The notes beneath the pieces are model-generated. The model made no database searches. It saw only the letters and a list, made by a program, of their open reading frames with translations, and had not been told where the DNA came from. Positions 7,974 through 17,317 of a stretch of DNA of 64,000 nt are shown piece by piece; position 1 is the first letter of the stretch, and every line of letters starts with the position of its first letter. Position numbers and translations under genes: made by a program. The stretch lies in assembly GCF_016900875.1 (NCBI RefSeq), contig NZ_JAFEUM010000001.1, positions 124,001-188,000 of the forward strand, written 5' to 3'. The DNA comes from Vibrio ulleungensis. GTDB lineage: Bacteria > Pseudomonadota > Gammaproteobacteria > Enterobacterales > Vibrionaceae.

Positions 7974-8672
7974 CTAACTCACCACTTCAGTCTGGATATT
8001 TATCGCATCGTGACGCCAGTATTCGACGCTGCACCCAATGAGGCTGTGCTGCTGATCATACATATGGCGCATAATTTTTATCGCGATGGCACCGTCGGTT
8101 GCATTTAACGCTGCCGCGATGTCACCAATGAGTGAGGTTACAGAGATCCTATATTGAATTTTAGAAATACTCACACTAAACGACTCGTTCAATGCACTAC
8201 TGACCGACGTTGCAAAGTCACTGTCCAGTAAATTGGGAGCAAAGCGCGGTACGATCATACTCGTGACGTGGCACACGGGTCTGTGCTCGAGTTGGCGAAC
8301 GCGCGTGATCGTAAACAGATCACTAAAAGGAGGCAGGGTCATTAGCCTACTCGCCTCTTTTGTCGCTAAAGCGCTTTTTGCCGTTAAAAGCTGATGAGTT
8401 GCTACTCGCTGTTGCTGTTGCGCTCGCTCCACAAATCCAATCATCAAACTTGGATCGTATATCATAGGCGTTGGTGCAATGAACCACCCTCGTCGGTCTT
8501 CACGATACAGTTTTCCGTCCGCCTCTAAGAGTGCTAATGCTTCGCGCAAGGTCACTCTTGTGGTATCAAAAAGCTCGGCAAGTTTTCGTTCTGAAGGCAG
8601 TTTCTGTCGTGCTTCTAACTGACCCGACTCAATTTGCTCTAATATTGCTTGCTGGATGGATAAATACTGCAC
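7974..8672 (-). CDS. GntR-family transcriptional regulator with UTRA domain (PhnR-like)
   Basis: A 232-residue protein. The winged HTH spans about residues 5-70 (KLPSERKLAELF, TTRVTLREAL) and the UTRA effector domain about 90-230. The DRRGWFIAPTP linker resembles PhnR-type regulators of phosphonate use, but no phosphonate genes are nearby. It starts a three-gene minus-strand operon and is divergent from psuK across about 175 bp. It may control its own operon, psuKG, or both. The ligand is unknown. Confidence 0.82.
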   Translation of the reverse strand: MQYLSIQQAILEQIESGQLEARQKLPSERKLAELFDTTRVTLREALALLEADGKLYREDRRGWFIAPTPMIYDPSLMIGFVERAQQQQRVATHQLLTAKSALATKEASRLMTLPPFSDLFTITRVRQLEHRPVCHVTSMIVPRFAPNLLDSDFATSVSSALNESFSVSISKIQYRISVTSLIGDIAAALNATDGAIAIKIMRHMYDQQHSLIGCSVEYWRHDAINIQTEVVS

Positions 8673-8819
8673 GTAACAGACCTAAGCCTCTACATTGGCT
8701 AAAAATGAGTTCTAGTGTAACTCAGAATGGCTCCATAATTAGAGCGTAATCTCTTGCGCTGCATCACAGTCTAATCGCAGATAAGCTCTTTACAACCTCA
8801 TACCTTCACCCTAAAATAA

Positions 8820-8848
8820 ACAAATGTTTGATTGGCGGACAAATGTTT
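8820..8848 (+). repeat. paired ACAAATGTTT repeats at the psuK start (possible operator)
   Basis: The 10-mer ACAAATGTTT occurs at 8820-8829 and 8839-8848, with starts 19 bp apart. With flanking bases the first copy has AAACA/TGTTT palindromic arms. The second copy abuts the ATG at 8849. This spacing suits binding of a dimeric regulator on one face of the helix, perhaps PsuK's own HTH. The regulatory reading is a guess. Confidence 0.35.
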
Positions 8849-9943
8849 ATGACCAATAGAGAACAACAAATACTCGAAATACTGCGACACAACCCATTAA
8901 TCCCCCAGCAAGAGCTTGCTGATCTATTAGGGTTAAGTCGCAGCGCGGTTGCTGGACACATTATGCAGTTAACCCGCAAGGGCTACATTCAAGGAAAGGG
9001 CTATATTATCGCTCCGGATCGTTATGCCGTTGTCATTGGTGGCGCTAATATCGATTTGTGTGGTCACTCATCCAACCCCATCGTCCTACAAGACTCAAAC
9101 CCAGGACACCTAGACGCGAGCGCCGGTGGTGTGGGACGTAATATTGCCGAAAATTTGTCACGACTTGGATCAACAGTCGAATTTATCGGTGCGTTTGGAG
9201 GAGACAGTTGGGGACAAGACTTAAAAGACTCTTGCCACCAATGCGGCATTGGTACGGATCATTCGTTATACAAAAATGACGCGAAAACCAGTAGCTACTT
9301 GTCGATACTCGATGACCAGGGCGAGCTGTTAGTCGCTCTCAACGACATGCAGCTTATCGAAAGTTTAAACGCCAATGAATTATCAAAACGTGCAGGTGTC
9401 ATCGACCGAGCCAGCGTACTCGTTTTAGATGCCAATCTCCCGGAAGATGCGTTGAACTACTTGTTTACACGCCATGGTGCCAAGCCTATTTTTGTCGATC
9501 CTGTATCTTCAATTAAAGCATCAAAGCTTATCCCTTATATAGACAAAATCGACTGCCTGAAACCCAATAGTCTTGAAGCTAAAATCTTGGCTGGTGTTGA
9601 TATCGATGCCGACATTGAACCATCACAGTTGGCCAAGTCACTGCACGATAAAGGTGTACCGCAAGTGGCAATCAGTCTCGGAAGCCAAGGGGTATTGGCC
9701 AGTAGCCCATATGAACAACATGTAGTACCAGCCATTCCAACTCAGGTTAACAATGTGACCGGAGCCGGTGATGCCATGATGGCTGGTTTGATCCATTCTT
9801 ATTTGAACAATCGCAACTGGGTGGAAAGTGTGGAATTTGCCATAGGTGCATCACACCTCGCCATTACAGTATCCGAAACCATTAATAAACAACTGACAGA
9901 GCAGGCCGTGTTGGATCTGCTAGAGGAGTCTCCACAATGCTAG
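8849..9943 (+). CDS. psuK: pseudouridine kinase with N-terminal HTH (PfkB family)
   Basis: About 364 residues. A winged-helix-like HTH at residues 1-60 (QQELADLLGLSRSAVAGHI) precedes a PfkB/ribokinase domain (VVIGGANIDLCG, and the late catalytic NVTGAGDAMMAGL). The architecture matches YeiC/PsuK-type kinases that phosphorylate pseudouridine to pseudouridine 5'-phosphate. I chose ATG 8849 because GGCGGA sits about 9 bp upstream; ATG 8843 and TTG 8828 are alternatives. The stop overlaps the psuG start by 7 bp, and the PsuG neighbour makes the substrate call strong. The fused HTH suggests possible DNA binding. Confidence 0.9.
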   Translation: MTNREQQILEILRHNPLIPQQELADLLGLSRSAVAGHIMQLTRKGYIQGKGYIIAPDRYAVVIGGANIDLCGHSSNPIVLQDSNPGHLDASAGGVGRNIAENLSRLGSTVEFIGAFGGDSWGQDLKDSCHQCGIGTDHSLYKNDAKTSSYLSILDDQGELLVALNDMQLIESLNANELSKRAGVIDRASVLVLDANLPEDALNYLFTRHGAKPIFVDPVSSIKASKLIPYIDKIDCLKPNSLEAKILAGVDIDADIEPSQLAKSLHDKGVPQVAISLGSQGVLASSPYEQHVVPAIPTQVNNVTGAGDAMMAGLIHSYLNNRNWVESVEFAIGASHLAITVSETINKQLTEQAVLDLLEESPQC

Positions 9944-10854
9944 ACCAATACCTAGATATTCAACCTGAAGTCGCACAAGCGTTAGCTAATAATCAACCTG
10001 TTGTCGCGTTGGAGTCGACCATTATTTCTCACGGGATGCCTTACCCACGTAATGTTGAAACCGCATTGCTTGTAGAAGACACCATTCGTGCTGAAGGCGC
10101 TATTCCAGCAACCATCGCAATCATTGAAGGTCGTTTAAAGGTTGGGTTGTCAAAAGACCAAATCGAATACCTTGGTAAAGCTGGCACTGCTGTCACTAAA
10201 GTAAGTCGCCGTGATATTCCTTTTATGGTGGCAGGTAAAAAAGATGGTGCGACGACGGTAGCCGCGACCATGATTTTAGCCGCAATGGCGGGCGTTCGCG
10301 TCTTTGCCACTGGTGGTATTGGTGGTGTGCACCGTGGCGCTCAAGAAAGTTTTGACATCTCTGCAGACCTGCAAGAGCTTGCCAATACTGACGTTGCTGT
10401 AATCTGTGCCGGTGCAAAATCAATTCTTGACCTATCACTCACGCGCGAATATCTAGAAACTCAAGGCGTGCCAATCATTGGTTACCAAACCGACTCGCTA
10501 CCAGCTTTCTACACACGTGAAAGTGAGCACAGCATTGACTACCGTTTAGACTCGGCGCAAGAGATTGCTCTGGCACTACGCGCTAAATGGGGTATGGCAC
10601 TAAGAGGCGGTGTTGTCGTCGCAAACCCAATCCCAACCGAGTTTGCAATGCCTGTTGAAACGATCACTGGCGCTATCGATCAAGCTCTCGCTGAAGCTGA
10701 CGAGCAAGGTATTGCGGGTAAAGATTCGACACCATTTTTGCTGGCTCGAGTGTGTGAGCTAACAGGTGGCAACAGCCTAGATTCCAACATTGAGTTGGTG
10801 CTTAACAATGCACGCCTAGGCGCAAACATCGCCAAAGAGTACTGCGCAATCTAA
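9937..10854 (+). CDS. psuG: pseudouridine-5'-phosphate glycosidase
   Basis: A 305-residue protein of the usual PsuG (YeiN) length. Family motifs include ALESTIISHGMPYP at the N-terminus, GKDGATTVAAT-like metal/phosphate-site residues in the middle, and FATGGIGGVHRG. It cleaves pseudouridine 5'-phosphate to uracil and ribose 5-phosphate. With PsuK it forms a complete pseudouridine salvage operon. The ATG overlaps the psuK stop, implying coupled translation. A strong terminator follows. Confidence 0.95.
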   Translation: MLDQYLDIQPEVAQALANNQPVVALESTIISHGMPYPRNVETALLVEDTIRAEGAIPATIAIIEGRLKVGLSKDQIEYLGKAGTAVTKVSRRDIPFMVAGKKDGATTVAATMILAAMAGVRVFATGGIGGVHRGAQESFDISADLQELANTDVAVICAGAKSILDLSLTREYLETQGVPIIGYQTDSLPAFYTRESEHSIDYRLDSAQEIALALRAKWGMALRGGVVVANPIPTEFAMPVETITGAIDQALAEADEQGIAGKDSTPFLLARVCELTGGNSLDSNIELVLNNARLGANIAKEYCAI

Positions 10855-10882
10855 TTTTAGCCAATATCAAGCTAAATACATT

Positions 10883-10909
10883 AAGGCCATTAGCAATGCT
10901 AATGGCCTT
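10883..10909. terminator. bidirectional terminator between psuG and the DUF71 gene
   Basis: Perfect 13-bp arms (10883-10895 and 10897-10909) followed by six T residues on the plus strand. The stop codon of the convergent gene begins at 10912, so the hairpin may also end that transcript. Confidence 0.9.
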
Positions 10910-10911
10910 TT

Positions 10912-11580
10912 TTATTTCGCTAGTGTCACATCGGTAAAGACGAAGCCGTCTCTATTTACTTGCTCACCCACTTGTATTGAAAGGGGCGCGTTAAACATGG
11001 GTCCATCGAACACAAACGTATGAAACTCGCCATTTTCCCCGCATGGATCGCACTCTTCGGGTAACGAATCTAACAACTTTTTGTCGTACAGTGCACCCGA
11101 GAAGCTCGCATCAATCTGCTTACTGTCCACACAAGTCAAAACGGTCTTCACCCCTTGATCAATAAGTCGCAGTGAGAGCTCTGCCGTCGGGGTCAACCAC
11201 AGTGGAAACAGCGCCTCAATGCCGGTGCCCGAAAGCTGCGCTACCCGATAGTCACGTACCGACTCTAAGAAAAGATCGCCAAACGCAAACGCATCAACCT
11301 TATGCTGCTGAGCATGTTCAACAAACTCGCCCATAATGCGTTGGTAGTCATCGTTGGTGCAGGGGTCTGGAAGGTCAATAATAGTGATAGGTAGCCCCAA
11401 TGCTTTAGCTTGCTGCTGTAAAAGCGCGACTCGAACCCCGTGCATAGCCACTCTTTCGTGCTGCTGATTTATGGTACAAAACAGACGTTCTACATCAAGC
11501 GAAGGGTCCTGTTGCATCTGCCACAGAGCCCAAGCGCTATCTTTTCCACTACTCCACGAGAGCCATACCTTTTTGGTCAT
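10912..11580 (-). CDS. DUF71/Dph6-like PP-loop ATP pyrophosphatase
   Basis: A 222-residue protein with the PP-loop SWSSGKDSA at residues 8-16 and the C-terminal EECDPCGENGEFHTFV motif shared with diphthine-ammonia ligase-like proteins. The fold adenylates a substrate to form an amide or related bond. Bacteria lack diphthamide, so the bacterial substrate is unknown. The ATG is preceded by AAAGGTG. It is a single gene. Confidence 0.85.
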   Translation of the reverse strand: MTKKVWLSWSSGKDSAWALWQMQQDPSLDVERLFCTINQQHERVAMHGVRVALLQQQAKALGLPITIIDLPDPCTNDDYQRIMGEFVEHAQQHKVDAFAFGDLFLESVRDYRVAQLSGTGIEALFPLWLTPTAELSLRLIDQGVKTVLTCVDSKQIDASFSGALYDKKLLDSLPEECDPCGENGEFHTFVFDGPMFNAPLSIQVGEQVNRDGFVFTDVTLAK

Positions 11581-11721
11581 TTTGTGACACCTTTAGCTTG
11601 TTTTGGTTTCAGATTACATGAAGGCAATGACGAAGCGCAAATAACGCATCATTCACCGCTCAACAATTTCAGTTATTTGAACCCTGTGGTAGCATGTTAG
11701 CTGCAGCTAATATAGAGTCGC

Positions 11722-13236
11722 ATGGAACTTACAGCAGGTACTTTAATGGCAACACTTCCCCCAAGGCACGATCATTTGCAGGTCAACTTTTGCAAAACGG
11801 TCGGTTGTGAAAATTTTGCGTGCAGCGACGAAGAGCGGTATGTCATTCAATATCTCAACCCTCAACGTCCCGCAATTGTATGCAAAAAATGTGGTGCATT
11901 TCCGCCACTGCTGAGTAATCAGTTAATTCATGACGAATGGCGTCGCCTACGCAAACACGAATCCGATGGACTGCCTGCCTGCAGAAATATTGAGTGTAAA
12001 AACCTTGGCCTGTCTATCTATCATCATAAACATCTTTATCATGCGTTTGGGTACTCAGGCGAGCGCCAACGATACCGCTGTAAAGCCTGTCAATCCACCT
12101 TTGTGGACAAATGGTCAGGTGAGAACAAAAAGCTCGATATCCAAGAGCAATTATTAGCACTGCTTTTTACCGGATATTCAGTACAAGAGATTTGCTCTAA
12201 ACTTGGAATAAATCCAAAAACGTTTTACGACCACATTAACCAAATCGCCAGCCGATGCCGTAAAAAACAGGCTTTGTTCGATATGCGATGGTTTGGTCAA
12301 GTCGAACAGTATCAACTGGCCACTCACCACCAAGCACTGCAGCCTCAAAGCCACAATGGCGTCCAGTGGTTAGTCACCGCCGAGCCCCAAAGCGGCTATG
12401 TGGTGAGCCAACACGTAAGCTACGACGAAGCCGACGTATCGGCCAGCCAAGATTTTGATTCGCACATATCTGAGCCATTCACGCCAAATCGTTATGTAGA
12501 AAGTAGCTTCCTTGCAGACATTGGTAAATCGTCGCAGCACGACAACCTGACTCTACGAGAACGAATCGATGCTAAGTACCAGAATATTTTGGCGCGTAAC
12601 AACGTTGAAGATCCTCTAGGCAATTACCACCAGCTGCATCACCCAAAAAAAGGACGTCTGGTGTTTCCGCCGTACACCAGTTATGCGCATTTCTATAATT
12701 TGAAATTGCAATGCGATCCCAAAAAGCCTTTGATCATGTACCTCACGCAAGAGCCGTTACTTCGCTCTGCGGTGATCAGCATTTATCAAGATCGCATCAA
12801 CGATCACAGCATGCATCTACTGTATGTCGATGAGCCGTACCTTTGGAATAAACACCAGAGCCACGGAAAGATAGATATTGTGCACATGGGCTGGTGGCAA
12901 GATCGCTGGGCTATTTCTTCACAGACGCACCGTGATTCGAATCAAGATATCGAAAAAGGCATTTGCTATATTGCTGGCCCAACATCGGACCCCGACTATT
13001 GGTTATCGCACGCCTCAATCAATGCTGTTCATAAATACCAAGCAAAGTTTCAGGCTCATTTTGCGTCATTCATAAACGAACCTAGACGCAAGGCAAGACC
13101 CGCTGGGATTATTCCGCTATTGGATATTTTTAGAGCTTGGAATAACTTGTGCAGTCAAAACAAACAAGGACAAACACCGGCTATGAAACAAGGGCTTATC
13201 CATCACCCGCTGTCTTTAAGACAGTTACTTGCATAG
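11722..13236 (+). CDS. zinc-ribbon/HTH protein resembling a transposase, function unknown
   Basis: 504 residues. Two cysteine clusters lie in the first 140 residues (FCKTVGC with CKKCG, then ACRNIEC with RCKACQ), consistent with two zinc ribbons. A helix-turn-helix follows near 150-180 (SVQEICSKLGINPKTFYDHI). The later TAEPQSGYVVSQHVSYD resembles the first strands of an RNase H-like transposase core, but I do not see a convincing DDE triad. No terminal inverted repeats or target duplications are evident, so this looks like a resident gene, perhaps a domesticated transposase. An internal ATG at 11746 is an alternative start. Confidence 0.6.
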   Translation: MELTAGTLMATLPPRHDHLQVNFCKTVGCENFACSDEERYVIQYLNPQRPAIVCKKCGAFPPLLSNQLIHDEWRRLRKHESDGLPACRNIECKNLGLSIYHHKHLYHAFGYSGERQRYRCKACQSTFVDKWSGENKKLDIQEQLLALLFTGYSVQEICSKLGINPKTFYDHINQIASRCRKKQALFDMRWFGQVEQYQLATHHQALQPQSHNGVQWLVTAEPQSGYVVSQHVSYDEADVSASQDFDSHISEPFTPNRYVESSFLADIGKSSQHDNLTLRERIDAKYQNILARNNVEDPLGNYHQLHHPKKGRLVFPPYTSYAHFYNLKLQCDPKKPLIMYLTQEPLLRSAVISIYQDRINDHSMHLLYVDEPYLWNKHQSHGKIDIVHMGWWQDRWAISSQTHRDSNQDIEKGICYIAGPTSDPDYWLSHASINAVHKYQAKFQAHFASFINEPRRKARPAGIIPLLDIFRAWNNLCSQNKQGQTPAMKQGLIHHPLSLRQLLA

Positions 13237-13382
13237 CCAACTAACCGTCATTTATTCGGTATAGTTATTGCATTAAGTTGCCAATTGTTTCGAAATAACA
13301 GTGTTGTACGGCAATAATTGACCATTTCTAGATGGTAAATGGTATAGCAGTCCGTATAATAGGGGATTCTTTAAGGAAGAGG

Positions 13383-14846
13383 ATGATGTTGGATAAACCA
13401 CAAAAGCAGATCGATTCAGAACTGAGTGTTCTGCGCACCACGATCCTCGATCACCCCTTAAGAACGGCTGAACAAACTCAGCAAGTATTGCTGCGCGCTG
13501 AAAAATACTATTACCCGCGCGGCATTATCTTGGCGAAAGTGATCCTTGCACATTGTCATTGGAACAACATGAGCTATGGCAAGGGACTAAAAGTGGCCAC
13601 TGAAGCTGGTCAGGTACAAGATATGCTGGACAGTGATGAGTTTTCATCCGAAATCAATCATTTAAAAGCTCTCAACCACTTTGGCAAGGCCGAATACTTC
13701 ATCGCACAGCACCACTGGAATATCGCCCTAGAACAAGCGGCGCTCAACAGTGATTCTCACATAGAGCTTGAGGCCATTGTTGGGCTTGGCAATGCATGGC
13801 GTCTGACTAATGAAACCATTTTGTCAGGGACTGCTCACCAACTCGCTATCGATCTTGCGAATTACCAGCATCTACTAATTTTAGAAAAGAAATCACGAAT
13901 TTTATTAGCCAAAGATCTTTATCAACAAGGTGATTACCTAAACATGTTGATGGAGCTTGATGCGGCGGAAGAGCTTGCGGTCGAGCATATAGACTATACG
14001 TGGCAAGCAGAGATCAGCAATTATCGAGCGATGGCGATGCTGGAGCTCAACAGGTTACTAGACGCTGATGTCGCCACGCAAGAGACTTTAGAGCTTTGCC
14101 AGCGCTTCGATTTAACGTGGATGAGTGCACCTGCTCATGTCGCGCGAGCGCGATTTTATCTCAGTCAGCACCAGTACGAAAAAGTCGACCATCATTTGTC
14201 AATTGCAGAGCGCATTGCTGTTACTTTTGACAATGGTGAAATCTTAGCTGAGATCTTTTTACGCCGTTCTCAATCTTCCGAAGAGCAAGGCAAATATGAA
14301 CAAGCTCTCGAGGCTCACAAGCAGTATCGAGAGTACAGCCTCAGAAAATACGCCAATTACACTGCCAGCTTCACACACGGTAAAGCGCATTGGTCAAAGA
14401 GCCAGCTTGATCAACGCTCTTTAAAGCTGCTGCATCGTTTGCGTCAATTGCTCGATAGCACCAAACGAAACAACAACGGTGCGCTCGTTCCAGAAACCAG
14501 TTGGTGGGAGAAGCTGATCCTGTTTAAAACACAGCTCAATAGCAGCACCCACAGTGTCATATTGATTAAGTGCAACGATGCGAAGGTCGTGGAACGTACG
14601 ACTCAATTTATCAATAGTATTGCAAGCCCCGACGATTACTTAGCGATGCTCAATGACGAGTATCTTGGGTGGCTCATTGAGGAGCAAAATGAAGGTGCCA
14701 ATGCCGCATTTGGGGAATTTAAGCAGCTTATCGACCATTTCCCGTGGGAGCGCCACGCTCTTCCTAGTGGCGCAATCGACGTCTCACTTCACAGTTTGAC
14801 TCGCTTTCCGTTCACGCTCGAACAATTGACCCAAATGGGAGAGTAA
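13383..14846 (+). CDS. TPR-like helical repeat protein paired with a diguanylate cyclase
   Basis: About 487 residues, almost entirely helical, with repeated TPR-like segments (for example the EYFIAQHHWNIALEQA and RARFYLSQHQYEKVDHHL regions). There is no signal peptide. AAGGA lies 5 bp before the chosen ATG; the next ATG at 13386 is also good. The C-terminal region (about residues 380-487) resembles a shortened, degenerate GGDEF-like module (LNDEYLGWLIEEQ), but this is weak. It ends 2 bp before the TPR-GGDEF gene, so they form one translational unit. It may be a scaffold or sensor for that cyclase. Confidence 0.65.
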   Translation: MMLDKPQKQIDSELSVLRTTILDHPLRTAEQTQQVLLRAEKYYYPRGIILAKVILAHCHWNNMSYGKGLKVATEAGQVQDMLDSDEFSSEINHLKALNHFGKAEYFIAQHHWNIALEQAALNSDSHIELEAIVGLGNAWRLTNETILSGTAHQLAIDLANYQHLLILEKKSRILLAKDLYQQGDYLNMLMELDAAEELAVEHIDYTWQAEISNYRAMAMLELNRLLDADVATQETLELCQRFDLTWMSAPAHVARARFYLSQHQYEKVDHHLSIAERIAVTFDNGEILAEIFLRRSQSSEEQGKYEQALEAHKQYREYSLRKYANYTASFTHGKAHWSKSQLDQRSLKLLHRLRQLLDSTKRNNNGALVPETSWWEKLILFKTQLNSSTHSVILIKCNDAKVVERTTQFINSIASPDDYLAMLNDEYLGWLIEEQNEGANAAFGEFKQLIDHFPWERHALPSGAIDVSLHSLTRFPFTLEQLTQMGE

Positions 14847-14848
14847 TT

Positions 14849-16438
14849 TTGCCTTTACAAACTCTGCTAGAGAAAATTGACCAAGCTGGTTTTTCACCAA
14901 AACAAACCGACAATACGCAGGCGCTCACTTTTTGGGATCACGTTGAACTGCATATTGCTGATAAAGGACCGGAAAAAGCACTCTGTCATCTGTTCAAAGC
15001 CGAAATTTACCTCTCCAATGGCGAACTCACTCGCAGCGTTGACGAGCTCACTCTGTCGCTTACAATGCTTGATCTACCCGCGAACTTAAGCCTATATTTC
15101 GAGATCCATCACCAACTTTATAAAGTGCTGCACACCAATAATCAATTTGAAGAGTGTTTACGCATATGCGAAGCCACGCAGGTATTGGCGTTGGAGCACG
15201 GTAATATTGATGAGTACGTATATGCAGTGTTGGGGATTGCCGTCTTAAGTACCGATGCACAGCAATACGAACAGTCTTTGCGTTACTTTAAACACATCGA
15301 TTTGCTCGACGCTGCAATCGCAAGTCGTGAACTTCGTCTGCGCTACAAACTGCACAAAATCACCTGTTTGCTAGAGCTGGAGCAATTTAGTGACGCTAGC
15401 TCTCTGCTTAAGGAATGCAAAGAGCTGTCTATTTTGGTCAATGATAGAAGCCTTAAAGCCTACCTCTATTTTTTCAAAAGCAGACTGTATCGTTTACAAA
15501 AAAGAACTCAGCTAGCGCAACACCGTCTAGGCCAAGCCATCGAGCTGTCTAAAGGAAATCGAGATTTTTGGCTTAGGAGTATGATCCAACTAGAAATTGC
15601 TCAGCTGTTTTTTGATTGCGGACAAACAGAAAAGGCAGAGCTATTTCTTGCCAATATTGCTAAACGAAGCCACCGCCTAAAATCACTGCCCATTTCTCGA
15701 ACGGTCAATCATCAATTGAGCCAGGTATACGCAGCGCAAGGGCAGTTCGAACCCGCATTAGCCCGACATAAAATTGCGTTTAGTAAAGATCTGCAACTGA
15801 TTAAAGCGATCCCGATTTCAGAATTAGGGACAGGACAGATTGATCGCTTAACTCAGAACGAATCAAAACTACGACTCATTGTGTCCGAGCAAGAGAATCG
15901 CGAGCTCAAAGCCGAAACCAAAACACAAAAAAGCCATGTTGCTCGCTTGCAACAAGACGTGTACACCGATCCTTTGACACAGTTAAACAATCGTCGCTGG
16001 CTCGATATCAAGCTAAAAGACTTGCTGCTCAATACCACACCTTTCGCCCTGCTCATCATCGATATCGACCATTTTAAATCGATTAATGACGAGTTAAGCC
16101 ACCTAGTCGGTGACAAAGCGATCACCCAAGTTGCCAGCGAGCTAAAACAACAGTTTAAGTTTAAAGGCTCTTCCACGGTGCGCTTTGGTGGTGAAGAGTT
16201 TTTGGTGCTGCTTGAGCATACTGAGTTTAAGAAAGCGCAAATGTATGCCAATAATTTCCGTCAACGAATCGCCGAATACGACTGGGAAAAAGTGCTAGGT
16301 GAGCGAGCACTTACTGTGAGCATAGGCGTTACGTTACATCGTGAGGGTGAAAATACCCAGCGGACCTTCTATCGTGCAGATAAAGCGTTATATGAAGCTA
16401 AGGCAAATGGCCGCAACCAAGTATGCTACGACCTGTAG
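14849..16438 (+). CDS. TPR-GGDEF diguanylate cyclase
   Basis: 529 residues. Helical TPR-like repeats fill about residues 1-330, a short coiled coil follows (about 335-370), then a GGDEF domain (about 372-529). Active-site features are intact: DPLTQLNNRRWLD, IDIDHFKSIND and RFGGEEF. It should make cyclic di-GMP from GTP in the cytoplasm, with the TPR region as a protein-sensing input. The start is TTG two bases after the upstream stop, with a GGGAG ribosome site, implying coupling. There are no transmembrane segments. Confidence 0.88.
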   Translation: MPLQTLLEKIDQAGFSPKQTDNTQALTFWDHVELHIADKGPEKALCHLFKAEIYLSNGELTRSVDELTLSLTMLDLPANLSLYFEIHHQLYKVLHTNNQFEECLRICEATQVLALEHGNIDEYVYAVLGIAVLSTDAQQYEQSLRYFKHIDLLDAAIASRELRLRYKLHKITCLLELEQFSDASSLLKECKELSILVNDRSLKAYLYFFKSRLYRLQKRTQLAQHRLGQAIELSKGNRDFWLRSMIQLEIAQLFFDCGQTEKAELFLANIAKRSHRLKSLPISRTVNHQLSQVYAAQGQFEPALARHKIAFSKDLQLIKAIPISELGTGQIDRLTQNESKLRLIVSEQENRELKAETKTQKSHVARLQQDVYTDPLTQLNNRRWLDIKLKDLLLNTTPFALLIIDIDHFKSINDELSHLVGDKAITQVASELKQQFKFKGSSTVRFGGEEFLVLLEHTEFKKAQMYANNFRQRIAEYDWEKVLGERALTVSIGVTLHREGENTQRTFYRADKALYEAKANGRNQVCYDL

Positions 16439-16445
16439 AGCGCCT

Positions 16446-17021
16446 CTAAAATAGTAGCATTAACGTCGACATTAACAGATAGGTCGCCATGCCATACATA
16501 GCGAGCAAACTGATAGACATAAAGAGTCCTCTTAGCACGTCACTTTTGTATAGATAGCCATAAGTGTGCCCAAGTCGCCCTAATGCAAACTCGAGTAGCC
16601 AAACACTGACAATGTCATTGGCGGAGCAAAACATTAGTGGGATACCTAACATCACAAAATAAACGCTGTTTTCAGTGCAGTTGCGATGCGCATTGCGCGC
16701 TCGTGCAAGTTCATCCCATCCCTTTTGCGGGATCTCGTCTCGCGCGACTGAACTGTCGGACCACTCCTCAGGAGTAGTCTGGATATGAAATCGAACTCGG
16801 GTAAGTTCCGTCACGGTCATTAACCAAGTGTGGTTTAGACACATCAATACTGCGCTTATCGTCATAATGGCCAAGCTAAAATTAGATGGAAGACCGACTT
16901 GAAGGGGCTTTACGCCAAAAACAACCCAATTTCCCAAACATGCCATAGCGACCAAAAGGACGGGATAAAAGGTCACAAACGCTGCAGAGCGTCGTTGACT
17001 GTCACTAACAGGGTATTCCAT
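16446..17021 (-). CDS. MAPEG-family membrane protein
   Basis: A 191-residue protein with four hydrophobic segments and the family motif ARARNAHRNCTENSVYF (about residues 105-121), matching the RxxNxxEN glutathione-binding region of MAPEG proteins. Members act in glutathione- or lipid-linked metabolism in membranes. An AGGAGG ribosome site precedes the ATG. It is convergent with the GGDEF gene 7 bp away. The substrate is unknown. Confidence 0.78.
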   Translation of the reverse strand: MEYPVSDSQRRSAAFVTFYPVLLVAMACLGNWVVFGVKPLQVGLPSNFSLAIMTISAVLMCLNHTWLMTVTELTRVRFHIQTTPEEWSDSSVARDEIPQKGWDELARARNAHRNCTENSVYFVMLGIPLMFCSANDIVSVWLLEFALGRLGHTYGYLYKSDVLRGLFMSISLLAMYGMATYLLMSTLMLLF

Positions 17022-17317
17022 GCCACCTCCTATTCACACACCTTTTAAGCGTAGGTGAAATACACAAGAAGCCCAGTCAATTTCCTGTAAATACATCGGG
17101 TGTATGACTCTGCCCGTGATCGAAAAATCCCCCGATTACGACCCTCTAAACAGAGTTATCTCAATCGAAGGAATTAAGTGGTCAGAAATTTCGACGGAAA
17201 AGTCGCTGAGAACAAGGCAAAGATTGCCGTTGGTAGTAGTTCTACCCGCAAAATTTTTAACACCGTTATCAGGGATTTTAACGAGCAAGAATGCTCAGGT
17301 AATTGTTTTGGTTGGTA

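Noticed and set aside
11722..13236. Active insertion sequence
   Set aside because: No terminal inverted repeats, target duplications or second copy are visible, so only a domesticated transposase is proposed.
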